Source of the DNA: Ascaphus truei
Lineage: Eukaryota; Chordata; Amphibia; Anura; Ascaphidae
Length of the DNA: 64,000 bases
Assembly (NCBI GenBank): GCA_036426205.1
Contig: WSYH01001190.1
Coordinates: 2,874 to 66,873, forward strand
Direction: 5' to 3'
Shown: piece after piece, positions 1 through 12,329 of the stretch
How positions within the stretch are numbered: position 1 is the first letter of the stretch
Layout: each line of letters opens with the position of its first letter
Made by a program: the position numbers and the translations under genes
The notes under the pieces: generated by a model
The model's input: only the letters and a program-made list of their open reading frames with translations
Database searches by the model: none
Told to the model about the DNA's origin: nothing

Positions 1-439
1 AAGCAGAGGGATACCGGCACCCCCTAAAGGGGGCTGTATCTCAGGGATCAGGGGGTTCCCAGACCTGAAACCAACGCGGTTCAGCTCCAGAGACCCCCTG
101 CACATCTACACTATCAATAAAAATGTATTTCAAATAATTTTTAATGTGCGGATGTTTGCGCAGAGAGAGAGCAGCGGATCTATCTCTGCTGCAAACACAT
201 CTCGCCCCCGCCGCCCATACAGTAGTATCATTTATGTATGTGCATATACAGTACTGTATGTGTACAGTACTGTATGTTATGGCTTATAGGGGTTGTTGTT
301 ATACAGTATATATACTATATAGCATTGAATAGTACTATATAGCATTGCAGCCTATTAAATCCTGATCATTATCATTTAACAGATCAGGCCCCCGTCAGCC
401 AGGCATGAACCGTGGCTGGGAAGGCAAACGCAACGCGGC
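1..439. other. Noncoding stretch with footprint-like 7-mers
   Basis: No gene is visible. A C/G-rich opening (1-110) is followed by AT-rich DNA. Positions 241-310 hold two back-to-back copies of TACAGTACTGTA and a further TACAGTA. These belong to the window-wide footprint class described in the findings. Confidence 0.6.
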
Positions 440-834
440 TTGTCAGAGGTGAGGAGCGGCGCATTCCAGGTATCTGCCAGGTACAAACTGGGCATTTGCT
501 CGAATAAAGTGTGTCGCAGCAGTATCACTGATCACCAAGTGTTCACCGGTGAGCTGGGACCTCTGCATAAGAATGCCTATCGGGTATCAGCAGAGGTGAT
601 GGGCAGTATAGAGAGGGAAGTAGAGGATATGCTGGCCCTAGGGGTAATTATACCGTCCCAGAGCCCTTGGGCTTGTCCGGTAGTTCTAGTACCTAAGAAG
701 GACGGGACCACCACTTCTGTGTAGGCTACCGGCAGCTCAATGCAGGAACTGTTTCAGATGCTTATCCCATGCCCCGCATGGACTAACTGTTAGATGAGTT
801 TGTGGGGGCAAAGTATCTGACCACTATGGATCTG
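440..834 (+). pseudogene. Ty3/gypsy retrotransposon reverse transcriptase, N-terminal part (broken)
   Basis: From about base 525 the translation reads as the start of a Ty3/gypsy reverse transcriptase: an AYRVS segment, then EVEDMLALGVI and SPWACPVVLVPKKDG, which match the family's conserved SPWASPVVLVPKKDG block. The frame is lost near 720 (a stop after the KKDG block). It resumes in another frame with a YRQLN-like segment and a PMPR segment, ending at TTMDL. An inserted sequence then splits the domain at 834; the next block, SKGYWQIPL, continues at 1474. Bases 495-517 resemble the terminus of the MITEs at 29954 and 62708, so the upstream part may be MITE-derived. Non-functional relic. Confidence 0.8.
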
Positions 835-1473
835 TGAAAAAGGGTGGTTTTAGGCTCTCCTATACAGAGTGTGTAACAGTGCTAAAATGAAATACCATAA
901 AATACAATCACTAAGAGGTATATACAGTGCACTAGTTAACTTATATAAGTGAAAGTGCAAATGTGTATAATAAATAAAGTGAAAGATAAAGTGAAAAAAT
1001 CGCTGCTCAACCCTATGAAGAAAAGATCCAAATTTCCTCTAGACGATTTGTATAGGTAGCTTTGGGGAGCGCAGGTTTCACCATATGTGGAATGAAAATA
1101 TAATATTCATAGTGTAATACTGTATGTTCCAAAAATGTTGCTAATTTCTAGGTTTCAGCAAAATGGGGACTCACACATTCTCAGACAACAGACAGCAATT
1201 TCCACACAGATGTGGCTTAGGATATCCAAACTTCTATACTCAGGTAGGTGGATGGCAGTGGTCTCAGATGTTTCCTCAATAGGACAAAGATAACACTTTA
1301 GTGCAACATTGTTTGTGCAATAAAGAAATATATTAAAAAACAAATGGTATTATACTCACATGAGTAAGGTGTAGCATGGACACATAAAACTAAAGCTGAG
1401 TGGCTTGTTCGGCAGCTCCGTTGCTCATGGTCAGATCTCCAAATTTGCCAGGTATGCGTCTCGTCACTTGGAA
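835..1473. mobile_element. 639-bp insertion inside the gypsy RT, flanked by a 12-bp direct repeat
   Basis: The 12-mer ACTATGGATCTG occurs at 823-834 and again at 1474-1485, and the gypsy reading continues across if the segment between is ignored. That makes 835-1473 an insertion with a 12-bp target duplication. I see no terminal inverted repeat and no coding capacity, so the class is unknown. It carries one TACTGTA motif near 1113. Confidence 0.65.
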
Positions 1474-1835
1474 ACTATGGATCTGAGCAAAGGGTATTGG
1501 TAGATCCCGCTGACCCAGGAGGCTAGGGAAAAGTCCGCATTCATTACTCCAAGTGGCCTCTATGAATTCTTAGTGATGCCATTTGGGATGAATAATGCTC
1601 CGGCTTCCTCCTTCCAACGTCTGGTCAATAGGTCACTGGAAGGGATGCGGGTTTCGCATGGGCATACATGGACGACATTGCAGTATTAAGCGGGACAGTC
1701 ACCTAGTTCATGTAGCAGTCGTGCTAAGTAGAATTAGGGAAGCAGGACTTTGTGAGTACCTACCAGTCAAGGACAAGGGCTCCTACAGAGGTCATTTTTG
1801 TGAATTTCATTTAGAAGATAGATTTATTCGTTAGC
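1474..1835 (+). pseudogene. Ty3/gypsy reverse transcriptase, middle part (broken)
   Basis: Continuation of the RT from 440-834. In shifting frames the sequence reads DLSKGYWQIPL, then [12 protein letters not shown] and [17 protein letters not shown], which are the conserved gypsy RT blocks around motifs A and B. Frame changes occur near 1590 and again before 1690. The catalytic YxDD block is not intact. No LTRs were found for this copy, so it is a fragment. Confidence 0.8.
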
Positions 1836-1899
1836 GCCGTTCCCAGTAAGTGTGTTAACCCTCTAAATTATGTTACATTGTTTGTATGTCTTTTCAGGA

Positions 1900-2890
1900 A
1901 ATAAATTACAATTTATTTTACTTCAATCAATGATCCCAGTATAAAAAGGTGTTAATAAACTTGGTATCCCGTGACAGATATTAATCTGTCTTCACAATGG
2001 CACTGCATTGTAGCCAGCCACACTAAGCACCTGAACAGTTGCTATGACAACCAAAACGGTATAAAGGGGTTGATATACACGCGATCAAGCCCACCCCGGA
2101 TAAAGAAGTCAGAATGACGAAACGTACGTCAGGTCAGCAGGCATTGTTTGCTTGTGCAAGCAATGTTTTTTAAACCACATGAAGTTCTCAATGTTTAACA
2201 AATCAGAGTAAAGGCGTCTGTTCAAGTCACACTCTGAGCAGCTATTTGGATTCCTGAATTCACGATAGGATACTTTAAAGCCTAAACAATAGGGTTAGCC
2301 GGCATTTTTTGTGCTAGCAATGTCTTAAAATTAAAATAATGCCAAGGTTTATTAAGTCAGAGCAAGTCAGAGCAAATGCGTCTGTTCAAGACACACCTTA
2401 ACTGGTTACATGGATCTCGGAGTTCACGATACAGTAGGTCACCTTGAAGCTTATATAACCTTATATTTATTAAGAGTATAAGAAGGAGCTTTATACCTGC
2501 TACATATATAATTTCAAACGACATCATATGGAGCAGTAATTACCAACGGCTGAATCAATCAGCCTGGGGTCACTTAGCTCAGCATGAACGGCGTGTGAGT
2601 AACAACAGAAATTTTGTTAAGCCTTATTTATACAAAATCATGAGGTTACCTAAAGACACAACGGTTGAGTTTCTCCATGTGTAATAACGGAGCATAAAGT
2701 GCTTGTTTAAGTGGTAACCACACTATATACACTCATGATCACACAGAAAGAGCGGGCTATACTAATCAGGCTGATATCACGTTTAACAACAAACGGCGTG
2801 CTAGTGACAATAAAGGCTGTAAATACTCACTCCAGAGGCTACATTATGATTTATATATTATACGGAGCATAACGTGCCTAAATTTACTAA
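1900..2890. repeat. Diverged tandem/interspersed repeat units
   Basis: Several segments recur with differences. A unit containing GCGTCTGTTCAAG and a TTCACGATA block occurs at about 2210-2275 and 2385-2450. A second unit (GTGTAATAACGGAGCATAAAGTGC, 2680-2703) recurs diverged after the L2 insertions at about 5500-5525, so the L2 pieces interrupted this array. The second copy of the TTCACGATA block has an extra CAGTA after GATA (2430-2436). Confidence 0.5.
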
Positions 2891-2899
2891 TATCAGAGT

Positions 2900-3352
2900 A
2901 AATGGAACCTCTTCTCTTTTCTCTGTACACACTCTCTCTAGGTGACCTAATAACATCTCTTGGGTTTAAATATCACCTCTATGCTGACAACACACAAATT
3001 TACTTTTCAACACCCGACCTTACACCTGCTGTACAAACCAAAGTTTCTGAATGTCTCTCTGCTATATCATCCTGGATGGCCCTCCGTCGCCTTAAACTCA
3101 ACATGGAAAACAGAACTCCTCATACTTCCTCCCAAATCTGGCCCTACTACCTCCTTCCACATTACTGTTGGAAGTACGATCATTCACCCAGTAGCCCAAG
3201 CACGCTGCTTAGGGGTCACACTGGACTCCTCTCTCACATTATCCTCTCACATTCAAAACGTTTCTATAACCTGTCGCTTTTTCCTCCGCAATATCACTAA
3301 GATTCGCCCGTTCCTCTGTTGCTCGACTGCTAAAACTCTGACTCAGGCCCTC
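2900..3352 (+). pseudogene. L2-type LINE, RT fragment (copy A)
   Basis: It begins inside the RT with [14 protein letters not shown], passes through a YADN version of the catalytic YADD box and continues in a second frame with [14 protein letters not shown] and [10 protein letters not shown]. It stops abruptly at about 3352 and is joined directly to an upstream portion of another L2 copy. The element order is therefore scrambled: a 3' RT piece precedes linker sequence. Frameshifted and dead. Confidence 0.85.
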
Positions 3353-5485
3353 CTCTACTCGTTCCTCTGAACGCCTCTGAAGGAAATCTCATACTCTCGC
3401 AGACTTCCTTCACTACAAATTTATGCTTTCCTGTTTCAACTCTGCCCTCTTTCAGCCTAAACAAACCTAGTTTTCTTCACTAATCAACATGCACAAGTCT
3501 ATTCCACACCGACTCTTCCCTGTCTTTGACAATCTACTCAGACCACCCTCGGCTGCCTCCTTTTCTTCCTCCATCTCACCTCAGGACTTTGCTGACTATT
3601 TTAAGGTGGAATCCAAATGTCAGAACATCCCCTCTGTTGCCTCCTCCCATCCCACACCGCTTCCTAACTCTCCTCCTTCCTTCCTTGACTCTTTTTCCGC
3701 TGTCTCGGTGGAGGATGTGTCACTGCTGATCTCCTCTTCTCCCTTTACCAATTGCCCTCTTGATCCCATTCCCTCCCATCTCCTAAAACCTCTTGCTCCT
3801 TCTATAATACCTACGCTCACACAGATTTTTAATTCTTCCCTCTACTCTGGTACCTTTCCCTCTCCTTCAAACATGCAACAGTTATACCATTACTCAAAAA
3901 TAGCAAGCTTGACCCAACCTGTCTTTCTAACTATCGACTTGTCTCCCTCTTGCCTTTTGCCTCCAAACTCCTTGAACGTCTTGTATTCTCTCGATTGCTA
4001 CATTTTCTCAACACCTATTCTCTCCTAGACCCTCTACAATCTGGCTTCCGCACTGCTCATTCTACTGAAACAGCCCTCACTAAAATAAGTAATGACCTCC
4101 ATGCTGCCAAAGACAGAGGTCATTACACTCTGCTCATACTGTATTACTCAACCTCTCTGCAGCATTTGACACGTTAACTAACCTTTTCTCCTTCACATTC
4201 TCCATACTCTTGGTATTCGTAACAAAGCTCTATCCTGGATCTCCTATTACCTCTCATATCGTACTTTCAGTGTCTCTTTTGCTAACACCTCCTCCTCCTC
4301 TGCCTCCTCCTCTATCGATCTCTCTTTGGGGGTACCCCAGGGTTCTGTCCTGTGACCTCTTCTCTTTTCTCTGTACACACTTTCTCTAGGTAACCTAATC
4401 ATATCTCTTGGGTTCAAATATCACCTCTATGTTGACGACACACAAATTTACTTTTCAACCCCTGACCGTACAGACCAAAGTTTCTGAATGTCTCTCCTGG
4501 ATGGCCCTCCACCGACTTAAACTTAACATGGCAAAAACAGAACTCCTCATACTTCCTCCCAAACCTGGCCCTACTACCTCCTTCCAAATTACTGTTGGAA
4601 GTACCATCATTGACTTAGTAGTCCAAGCACACTGCCTAGGGTCACACTCGACTCCTCGCTCACATTCGCCCCTCACATTTTTCATCCGCAATATAACAAA
4701 GATATGCCCTTTCCTCTGTAAGTCGACTGCTAAAACTTTGACTCAGGCCCTCATTCTCTCCTGTAACCTCCTGCTGTCCGGTCTTCCTGCCTCTCACCCA
4801 TCTCCCCTACAATCTATCCTAAACGCTGCTGTCAGAATCAATCTACTCTTTCCTAAATCTGTCTCAGCGTCTCCCCTGCTGAACTCACTCTCTTGGCTTC
4901 CTATCAAATCTCGCATCTCGCACTCAATTCTCCTCCTCACTTTTAAACCTTTACACTCTTCTGCTCCTCCTTACATCTCATCCCTAATTTCTCGTTATGC
5001 TCCAGCCCGACTCCTGCGTTCTGCTCAAGGATGTCTTCTCTCTACCCCTTTGTATCTACAGCCCTCTCCCGCCTTAAACCTATATCACTGACTGCTCCAC
5101 ACCTCTGGAATGCCCTGCCCCTCAATACTCGACTAGCACCCTCTCTATCCATCTTTAAGGTCCACCTTAAGACACACTTGCTTAAAGAAGCATATGAGTT
5201 GCACCGTGGCTAATACTATACAGGATACATAAAGCTTGGCCCCCCTGCAGACGCACTTACCAGAATGCCCTCCTACTGTCTTTGTACGTTTTTCCCACCA
5301 ATTAGATTGTAAGCTCTTCAGAGCAGGGACTCCTCTTCTACAATACCTTTATGTCTGAAGCACTTATTCCCATGATCTGTTATTTTTATTATTTGTTATT
5401 TATATGATTGTCACATGTATTACTATTGTGAAGCGCTACAGTATGTACATTAATGGCGCTATATAAATAAAGACATAGATACAAT
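3353..5485 (+). pseudogene. L2-type LINE, 3' half (copy B)
   Basis: Linker and RT of an L2-clade LINE in several frames: [50 protein letters not shown] (YADD changed to YVDD) and [11 protein letters not shown], then the C-terminal region ending near 5213 and a short 3' UTR. The tail has the diagnostic GCGCTATATAAATAAAGAC but with five extra bases, so that it reads GCGCTACAGTATGTAC at 5434. The other copies read GCGCTATGTAC. Multiple frameshifts show it is inactive. Confidence 0.9.
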
Positions 5486-7360
5486 GGTCGAGTACCTCTA
5501 TGTGTAATAATAGAGAATATAGTGCTTGGTTAAGTGATAACAACAATATAAAGTGCTTAAACAATTGGCGGTGATCAGAATCCAGACAACCACGACCAAA
5601 TAGGAACATCGGCTGCACTAATCAGGCTGAGATCATGCTCAGCTCTGCAAAAACTATGTACTGTATAAGGAACAACATACTGTAAACATTGACAAATACA
5701 GTATACCCTAACCCTAGAGGGTACATTACAGGCACCAATTAAATAACAAACAGAAGACAAGTACAAATACAGTATGTGCACCAGTTCTATCCCCATCACT
5801 CATTAAGGGCTGAGTACCCTTGGGCAAAATAAACGAAACACGGAGTGTTCAAATTGACTCATGGTGATCGCTGAGTGAATAAGAGCAATTAACACTAAGG
5901 GCTCAACAAAGGAAGTGGGCAATGAATAAATATAGCTCAGAATTAAATGTCCCACAGTAACAAAACCTATACATCAATCATGATACATTCTGGATGTTTA
6001 ACCTCACCACTGCCGGTAATGGATAGATGATACAAGATAAACATCAGTTAGAATATCAACATCGTTATGATACAAGGGCCCAATAGATTATTGTCATAAT
6101 TTGATACATTAGGTATCAAAGCCTACCAACAGGGATCTAAATGTTAATGTATGTAACAGTATAACAACAGCAACCAATTTAGGTCGGGCAACGACTTGAA
6201 GTACCAGTGCATTTAGTGTTTTCATAGACACTATATCTATAAACTTGAGAAAGGTATAGTGAAAGGGTTAACATGCGACGATCAATGGAGGCCGTGTTCG
6301 GAACTGCTAGCAAACTACACATGATAAAATGAACAGTAGCGTCTACGCGGGACGTAAACAAATAATAAATCAGTGAGCTTTTTCCTGGTAGTCAACAAGA
6401 AGAGTGTTAGCCTGGATCCAGATGAACGAACAAATATGCCAAATTCAAAGGTTAATACTATTCCATATGTCTAGAATTAGAGGTTAAATAAAATAAAACT
6501 ATTGCTGCCATGATCTAAGTGGAAACATACTTGCATAAGACACAAAGATATTATCCAAGTACTCAACTCAAGTAGTAACTAAAGGAGTTAAGACTACTCT
6601 ATGCGCTATGAAGCACTACACTGAAGCTTAGCTTCATTGTATCACACTTAAAAGTCTATTCAACAAGACATAAATAGGAATTGCATTCTTACATGTTACC
6701 ATTTAGCTTTGTATCAGGCTATTTACCATCACTGTAGCAAAACCCAGATTATCACCAAGACCCTACACAGGAAATATACTCTGTTTGTTCTTTAGATCAA
6801 TCACTCTCTATAGCCCTACAGATGTAGCGGCCCTTATTTTAACAAATCACTGTGCCGTTTTTGTGTGCGTGGCTGTACTCCACGTGGCATGAGCGCGGCC
6901 AATTGCCCAAGGCACACGTGTTTAGCGCGCTTGCTTTGTTTGAATTTTATGGATTGTGTGCAATTATATGCAATGAAATGAATGAATTGTAATGTGTACA
7001 GTACTGTGCTACTGTGCTACTGTGTCAATTTCAGGTGTTTAAAAGCCAGAACATTAAAATGCCATTTTATGCACTCGTCTGCACTCGCGTCTAAAGGCGG
7101 TATGGTTGGAAGACATCCCGCGCCATGACATGGGTATTCCGAGGTATACACTGCGTGATTTGTTAAAATAATGGCCGCTGCATCTGTATACTAGTGTATA
7201 CTGCCTATTAACCTAGCAAGGTAATATATATACATCTCTCCATTTATTATGTGTTATATATATCTCTATAGATCTTATCTTAATCTATCTATATCTACTA
7301 TATATATATATATATGATATAGACACACAGTTATACCGCTGCACGCCAATGATGAAAGTT
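5486..7360. other. Noncoding DNA with repeat remnants
   Basis: No coding region was recognised. The first ~150 bases continue the tandem repeat interrupted at 2890. TACTGTA/TACAGTA motifs are dense at 5657-5776. Around 6830-7150 there is a more CpG-containing patch, and 7220-7315 is TA-rich simple sequence. Confidence 0.5.
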
Positions 7361-7785
7361 ACCAAAAACTATCTTAAATTTAGAATATAACCATAACATG
7401 GTGCTCAATGGATAATAGTAATTATAGTACAACAAAAAAGCATCCATATAGTGAGCACACGGGTTTAACCAAATTAGGATATAAATGATGAATTTTAATG
7501 ATATAGAACAAGGACAATTCTAATAACCAAGTGGACAAGATATGGTTGTTTATGTACCATATCTTGTCCACTTGGTTATTAGAATTGTCCATGTGGCGAC
7601 CCCCTTCCTTTTTAACATTTCAGCCCCTGTTTTTATTCTATATCATTAAAATTCATCATTTATATCCTAATTTGGTATACCCGTGTGCTCACTATATGGA
7701 TGCTTTTTTGTTGTACTATAATTACTATTATCCATTGAGCACCACTGTCTATGGTTATATATCTTACATTTAAGATAGTTTTTGG
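7361..7785. repeat. Large fold-back (inverted) repeat
   Basis: The left arm 7361-7546 is the reverse complement of 7556-7785, with only a 9-base loop around TGTTTATGT. The right arm carries about 44 extra bases near 7590-7633. Transcribed or single-stranded DNA would form a hairpin almost 200 bp long. A short open frame inside is a by-product. This is typical of fold-back transposons or of a MITE that suffered an inverted duplication. Confidence 0.8.
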
Positions 7786-8039
7786 GTTTTTGTTGTAGTA
7801 TATATATATATATATTCAAGAACAGTATTTGAGTTGATCTGATCAAGTGGTTTACATTGCTTTTAGAAAATTATTTTAGCTGTTAATATTTACTAATTAA
7901 AGATTATGTTTTATACAGTTTAATTTGCAGCATCATTAAGACCACTACACTTATGGTCTGTTGTGCACCTCTATAGGGATTTATTTGTGTGGGCCATATC
8001 TTCTTGGTACAACTCATCAATTTCTTTGATTACTTTCCC

Positions 8040-8330
8040 TCCCAGCCCCAGAAATTAAACTATTACAGCTGAATTTCAACTACAAGTGGCGTTCCTCCCA
8101 TAGTAAATATTTAGGGGTCAATATTGCAAAATCCTATATCGCCTTATATCAATGCAACTACCCACCCGTGTTTGACAAGATCAAAAAGGACCTCTGAAAC
8201 TGGGGTGCACACACGATATCGTGGATTGGGAGAATAGCCTCAGTTATAAAATGAATCTTTTGACATTCTTTGCACTTTATTGAATTGGCCCTATGATTAT
8301 GAAATACAGTACCCATAGCATCCATGTATC
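8040..8330 (+). pseudogene. L1/Tx1-clade LINE, RT C-terminal fragment
   Basis: Reading from 8045 gives PEIKLLQLNF, KWRSSHSKYLGVNIA, NYPPVFDKIKKDL, a stop, then NWGAHTISWIGRIASV. This matches the segment after the RT core of frog and fish L1/Tx1 elements (KYLGINL, NYPPL, I..DL..W, LSW.GRI..KM). It is truncated on both sides and lies just upstream of an L2 copy. Two in-frame stops make it a relic. Confidence 0.75.
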
Positions 8331-8399
8331 CTACAGTTATTTGGTGATTTATGTATGCTACTATTTGTTTTGCTCTGCAATGTTGGTTAATTGTGTTAT

Positions 8400-9945
8400 A
8401 CTGTACATATGCTACACTTTCTCAACACCTATTCTGTCCTAGACTCTCTACAATCTGGCTTCCGCACTGCTCACTCTACTGAAACAGCCCTCACTAAAAT
8501 AACTGACGACCTCCACGCTGCCAAAGACAGAGGTCATTACACTCTGCTCATATTACTCGACCTCTCTGCAGCATTCGACACCGTGGACCACCCTCTTCTC
8601 CTTCACATTCTCCATACTCTTGGTATTCGGAACAAAGCTTTATCCTGGATCTCCTCGTACCTCTCCCATCGTACCTTCAGTGTCTCTTTTGCTAACACCT
8701 CCTCCTCTATTGATCTCTCTGTGGGGGTACCCCAGGGCTCTTTCCTGGGACCCCTTCTCTTTTCTCTCTACACACTCTCTCTAGGTGACCTAATCACATC
8801 TTTTGGGTTTAAATATCACCTCTATGCTGACGACACACAAATTTACCTTTCAACCCCTGACCTTACACCTGCTATATAGACCAAAGTTTCTGAATACCTC
8901 TCTGGAATATCATCCTGGATGGCCATCCGCCGACTGAAACTTAACATGGCAAAAAAAGAGCTCCTTATACTTCCTCCTAAACCTGGCCCTACTACCTCCT
9001 TCCACATTGCTATTGGAAATACGATCTTTCACCCAGTAGCCCACGCACGCTGCCTAGGGGTTACACTTGATTCCTCACTCTCATTCTCCTCTCAAATTCA
9101 AAATGTTTCTAAAATTTGTCGCTTTTTCCTCCGCAATATCACAAAGATACGCCCTTTCCTCTGTTACTCAACTGCTAAAACTCTGACTCAGGCCCTCATT
9201 CTCTCACGTCTCGATTACTGCAACCTCCTGCTGTCCGCCTTCCTACCTCTCACCTGTCTCCCCTACAATCTATCCTAAACGCTGCTGCCAGAATCACTCT
9301 ACTCTTTCCTAAATCTGTCTCCGCATCTCCCCTCCTGAAATCCCTCTCCTGGCTTCCGATTAAATCACGTATCTCACACTCAATTCTCCTGCTCACTTTT
9401 AAAGCTTTACTTTCTTCTGCCCCTCCTTACATCTCAGCACTAATTTCTCGCTATGCACCATCCCGACTCTTGCGTTCTTCTCAAGGATGTCTTCTTTCTA
9501 CCCCCTTTGTATCTAAAGCTCTCTCCCGCCTTAAACCTTTTTCACTGTCTGCCCCACATTTCTGGAATGCCCTTCCCCTCAATACCCGACTACCCCCCTC
9601 GCTATCCACCTTTAAGACCCACCTTAAGACACATCTGCTTAAAGAAGCATTTGAGTAGCACTGGATAATCATGGACACATGACACATAAAGCTTGTCCCC
9701 CTGCAGACGCACTTACTAGTATTCCCTCCTACTGTCTCTGTACGTTCTCCCTACCTACCAATTAGATTGTAAGCTCCTCGGAGCAGGGACTCCTTCCTTA
9801 ATGTTACTTTTACAGTATGTCTGAAGCACTTATTCCCATGATCTGTTATTTATATTATTTGTTATTTATATGATATGTATTACTACTGTGAAGCGCTATG
9901 TACATTTATGATGCTATATAAATAAAGACATACAATACAATACAT
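8400..9945 (+). pseudogene. L2-type LINE, 3' half (copy C)
   Basis: The best preserved L2 RT in the window. An open frame from 8391 to 8879 holds [27 protein letters not shown] (motif A), [16 protein letters not shown] (motif B) and YADDTQIY (catalytic motif C). A stop at 8877 and a frameshift near 9240 kill it. The C-terminal domain continues to 9655, and the 3' end carries the AAGCGCTATGTACATT and ATATAAATAAAGACATAC tail. At 9811 it has TTTTACAGTATGTCTG where copy D (15090) has TTTTATGTCTG, a clean 5-bp insertion. Confidence 0.92.
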
Positions 9946-11400
9946 ATTATATGATGTACATGCATATACTCTAACTGCTCATCTGTGCTTAATCCTTTTT
10001 TATGTCTCAAAACATAACCAGGGGATTAAAAAGGTTTTTATACTGGACTTTAGTACGTAAACATAACATAGCAAGAATGTAAATATATGGAACATACTGT
10101 ACGTAATAATAGATGTTTCAGACATGGGAATGCAATATTTTCAAGCCTTAACAAGAAAACTCATAATTTAAACATATTAAACCAACTAACTCATGTGTTT
10201 TTCTCACTTTTCTAATATACATCTAGGTGAGCATATATGAACTTTGTACATGAGCATATGTCAACGTTCTACATGAGTATATCTGAACTTTTCCCCTGCA
10301 ATACTTTTGTTACCAGAAAGAAAAAGCTGACACACAATTGTAAACATGAGTTTCATTAAGTAGTGCTTGACATTTGCAGATTAGAAACCTACAATTTGAA
10401 ACAAAATGGGTTTAGTTACTTCTTAATTTGTCAGCATGAGGTATGTCATTGTGTTCTAAAAAGAAACATTTGAAAAGCTGCCTTCCTAATGCATGTTCAT
10501 AACAAAAATAATACTTGATATTTATGCCAGCTGTACTGTCAATTTTTGTGTTTTCATTGTACCAATAACATGACAATATTTTAAGTTTCAATTTTTTATT
10601 TTTAAAGAATACTTGTAGGATAACTTGATTTGCAAAAAGCAGTTTACATACTATAACAAAATGTAAAGCTGGTGTCTCCTTTCACTTTTTTCCTAAGTTA
10701 TGAAGTGTAATAGAACCATTCTAGACATAGAATTATAGCATAAGGGGTCTGAAACAATTACGGATTTTCAAAACATTACCTTTTAGGTATGAATGTTTGG
10801 GAAATTTTAGCTACTGTGACCAAGAGACATAGACAAAGAATAGACGAAAGAAGAACAGAAGAAAAGAAGGAAGAACTGAAGAACTCATCGGAGACTTCTC
10901 TTCAATCAACAGAGGATCATGGACTTCTGCGCATCAGGCTGTTGAGAAGCCTTTGTGTAGTGAGTTAAGAGTTGGTGAAACAGTAAGATGAGGAGCGTGA
11001 ATCCCGGCAAAGGTAAGAAACACATTGGGGCTTATTCACTAAACCTCGATAAGTGGCTTACAGTATAGCACTATAAATGCCCTTATAGTACGATATTGCC
11101 TGTGTTGCTATTCACAAAGCTCCAATAACAGTGCAATATCGCACTGAAACAGCTTTTTATAGTACTATAACATTCTGACAAGAAAAAAGCCATACAATAA
11201 GCAAAAAAAATGCCCGAAAACATATTTTTTGCCAGAAACTGCTGTTCACTAAGCAGTGATAAGCATATAGTACTTTAAAATCTTGCAATATTTTCTCGTC
11301 AGCTGCAGGCTGGCACTAACATTATTGCACGATGCATAAAAGCAGTTTCTTTTAGTTTAACTGCACAGGATTGATACCAGAGGCTAGAAGGGACCTCACT
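9946..11400. other. Noncoding AT-rich DNA
   Basis: No gene or complete element was recognised. A segment from about 11030 (CTCGATAAGTGGCTTACAG, then short inverted pieces around GATATTGC and GCAATATC near 11091-11145) looks like a small MITE. It is reminiscent of the GATAAGTGG/CCACTTATC segment at 56400-56650. Confidence 0.4.
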
Positions 11401-11570
11401 GGAGAACTGCGGATACCCCCGGAGATCCGGGAGTCCCTGCGGGTCCCGGAAGTTCACACAGGTCACCAGGTGTTCCTTGGGGTCCCTGCATCTCCGGGGG
11501 GCCTGGGGTCCCTTTGGGTCCCGGGGTTCTTGTATCTCTAGGGGTCCCTCTGTGTCTCTGGGGGTCCCCG
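11400..11570. repeat. GGGTCCC-type minisatellite
   Basis: A GC-rich run of imperfect units around GGGGTCCCTG (roughly 12-25 bp period) in otherwise AT-rich DNA. An open frame crossing it encodes only low-complexity Gly/Ser/Pro sequence and is not a gene. Confidence 0.55.
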
Positions 11571-11619
11571 CCTGCCTTCTGTATCGATACTATGCAATAA
11601 AAATTAAATTGCAGCCAGT

Positions 11620-12230
11620 TTCATTACCTTATCAGCTAACCGCTAATGTAATAAAAAGGTTAAAAAGCAGGCACTGCTTTGTTGTTGGTACAGGGGGTGG
11701 GTGAAGCTTGCTGTTCCCCCAGGGTGGGTGTTTAGGCCCTGCAGGAGGGTGGCAGAAGATGTTAACCCCTTCATTACCTTAGCGGTTTCAACTGCTAATG
11801 TAATGAAGGGTTAACCCCTTGTGCTACCCTATCGCAAGGCCTAAATACCATCCTTGGGTGAGTACCACCTCCACCCACTCCCTGTACCAAAAACATGAAT
11901 GGGTAAAAGTACTATTAACCAAATGGCACTTTTCCCCATTCAAAAAAAAACATTACAGTGCAATACATAAGTAAAACAACCCAACCCCCCCCAAACCCCA
12001 ACACATACAGTACAGTAATGGGCAAAATAACTATTACCCAGATATAGATAACAGTGCATTGGCCCATTAAACATAAAACCAGCCAGGTAATTAAAGTTGC
12101 ACTTAACCCTGCAAGGACCTCATATTCCTCCTCGTCGTCTGTGCAGCAACATTACAGAAAAAAAATCTAATGGCCACAATCCCTTAATCACCTTAGCGGT
12201 TAGTAACCGCTCTAGTAATTAAAGGGTTAA
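11620..12230. repeat. Palindromic TTAACCC-CATTACC-AGCGGTT repeats
   Basis: Short hairpins around 11758-11818 (TTCATTACCTTAGCGGTT with its complement) and 12180-12230, with a diverged half near 11625-11665. A further copy lies at about 50430-50468. Each is a 40-60 bp near-perfect inverted repeat with a few-base loop, so they form a dispersed palindromic family. Confidence 0.55.
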
Positions 12231-12329
12231 CCCCCTCCCCTGCAACCCACCCGGGATACCTAACCCCCTTCCTGAGAAACTACCCCCACCCTCCACCCAC
12301 TGATTGGCACAGTGAAAAACCAAGTCCAT

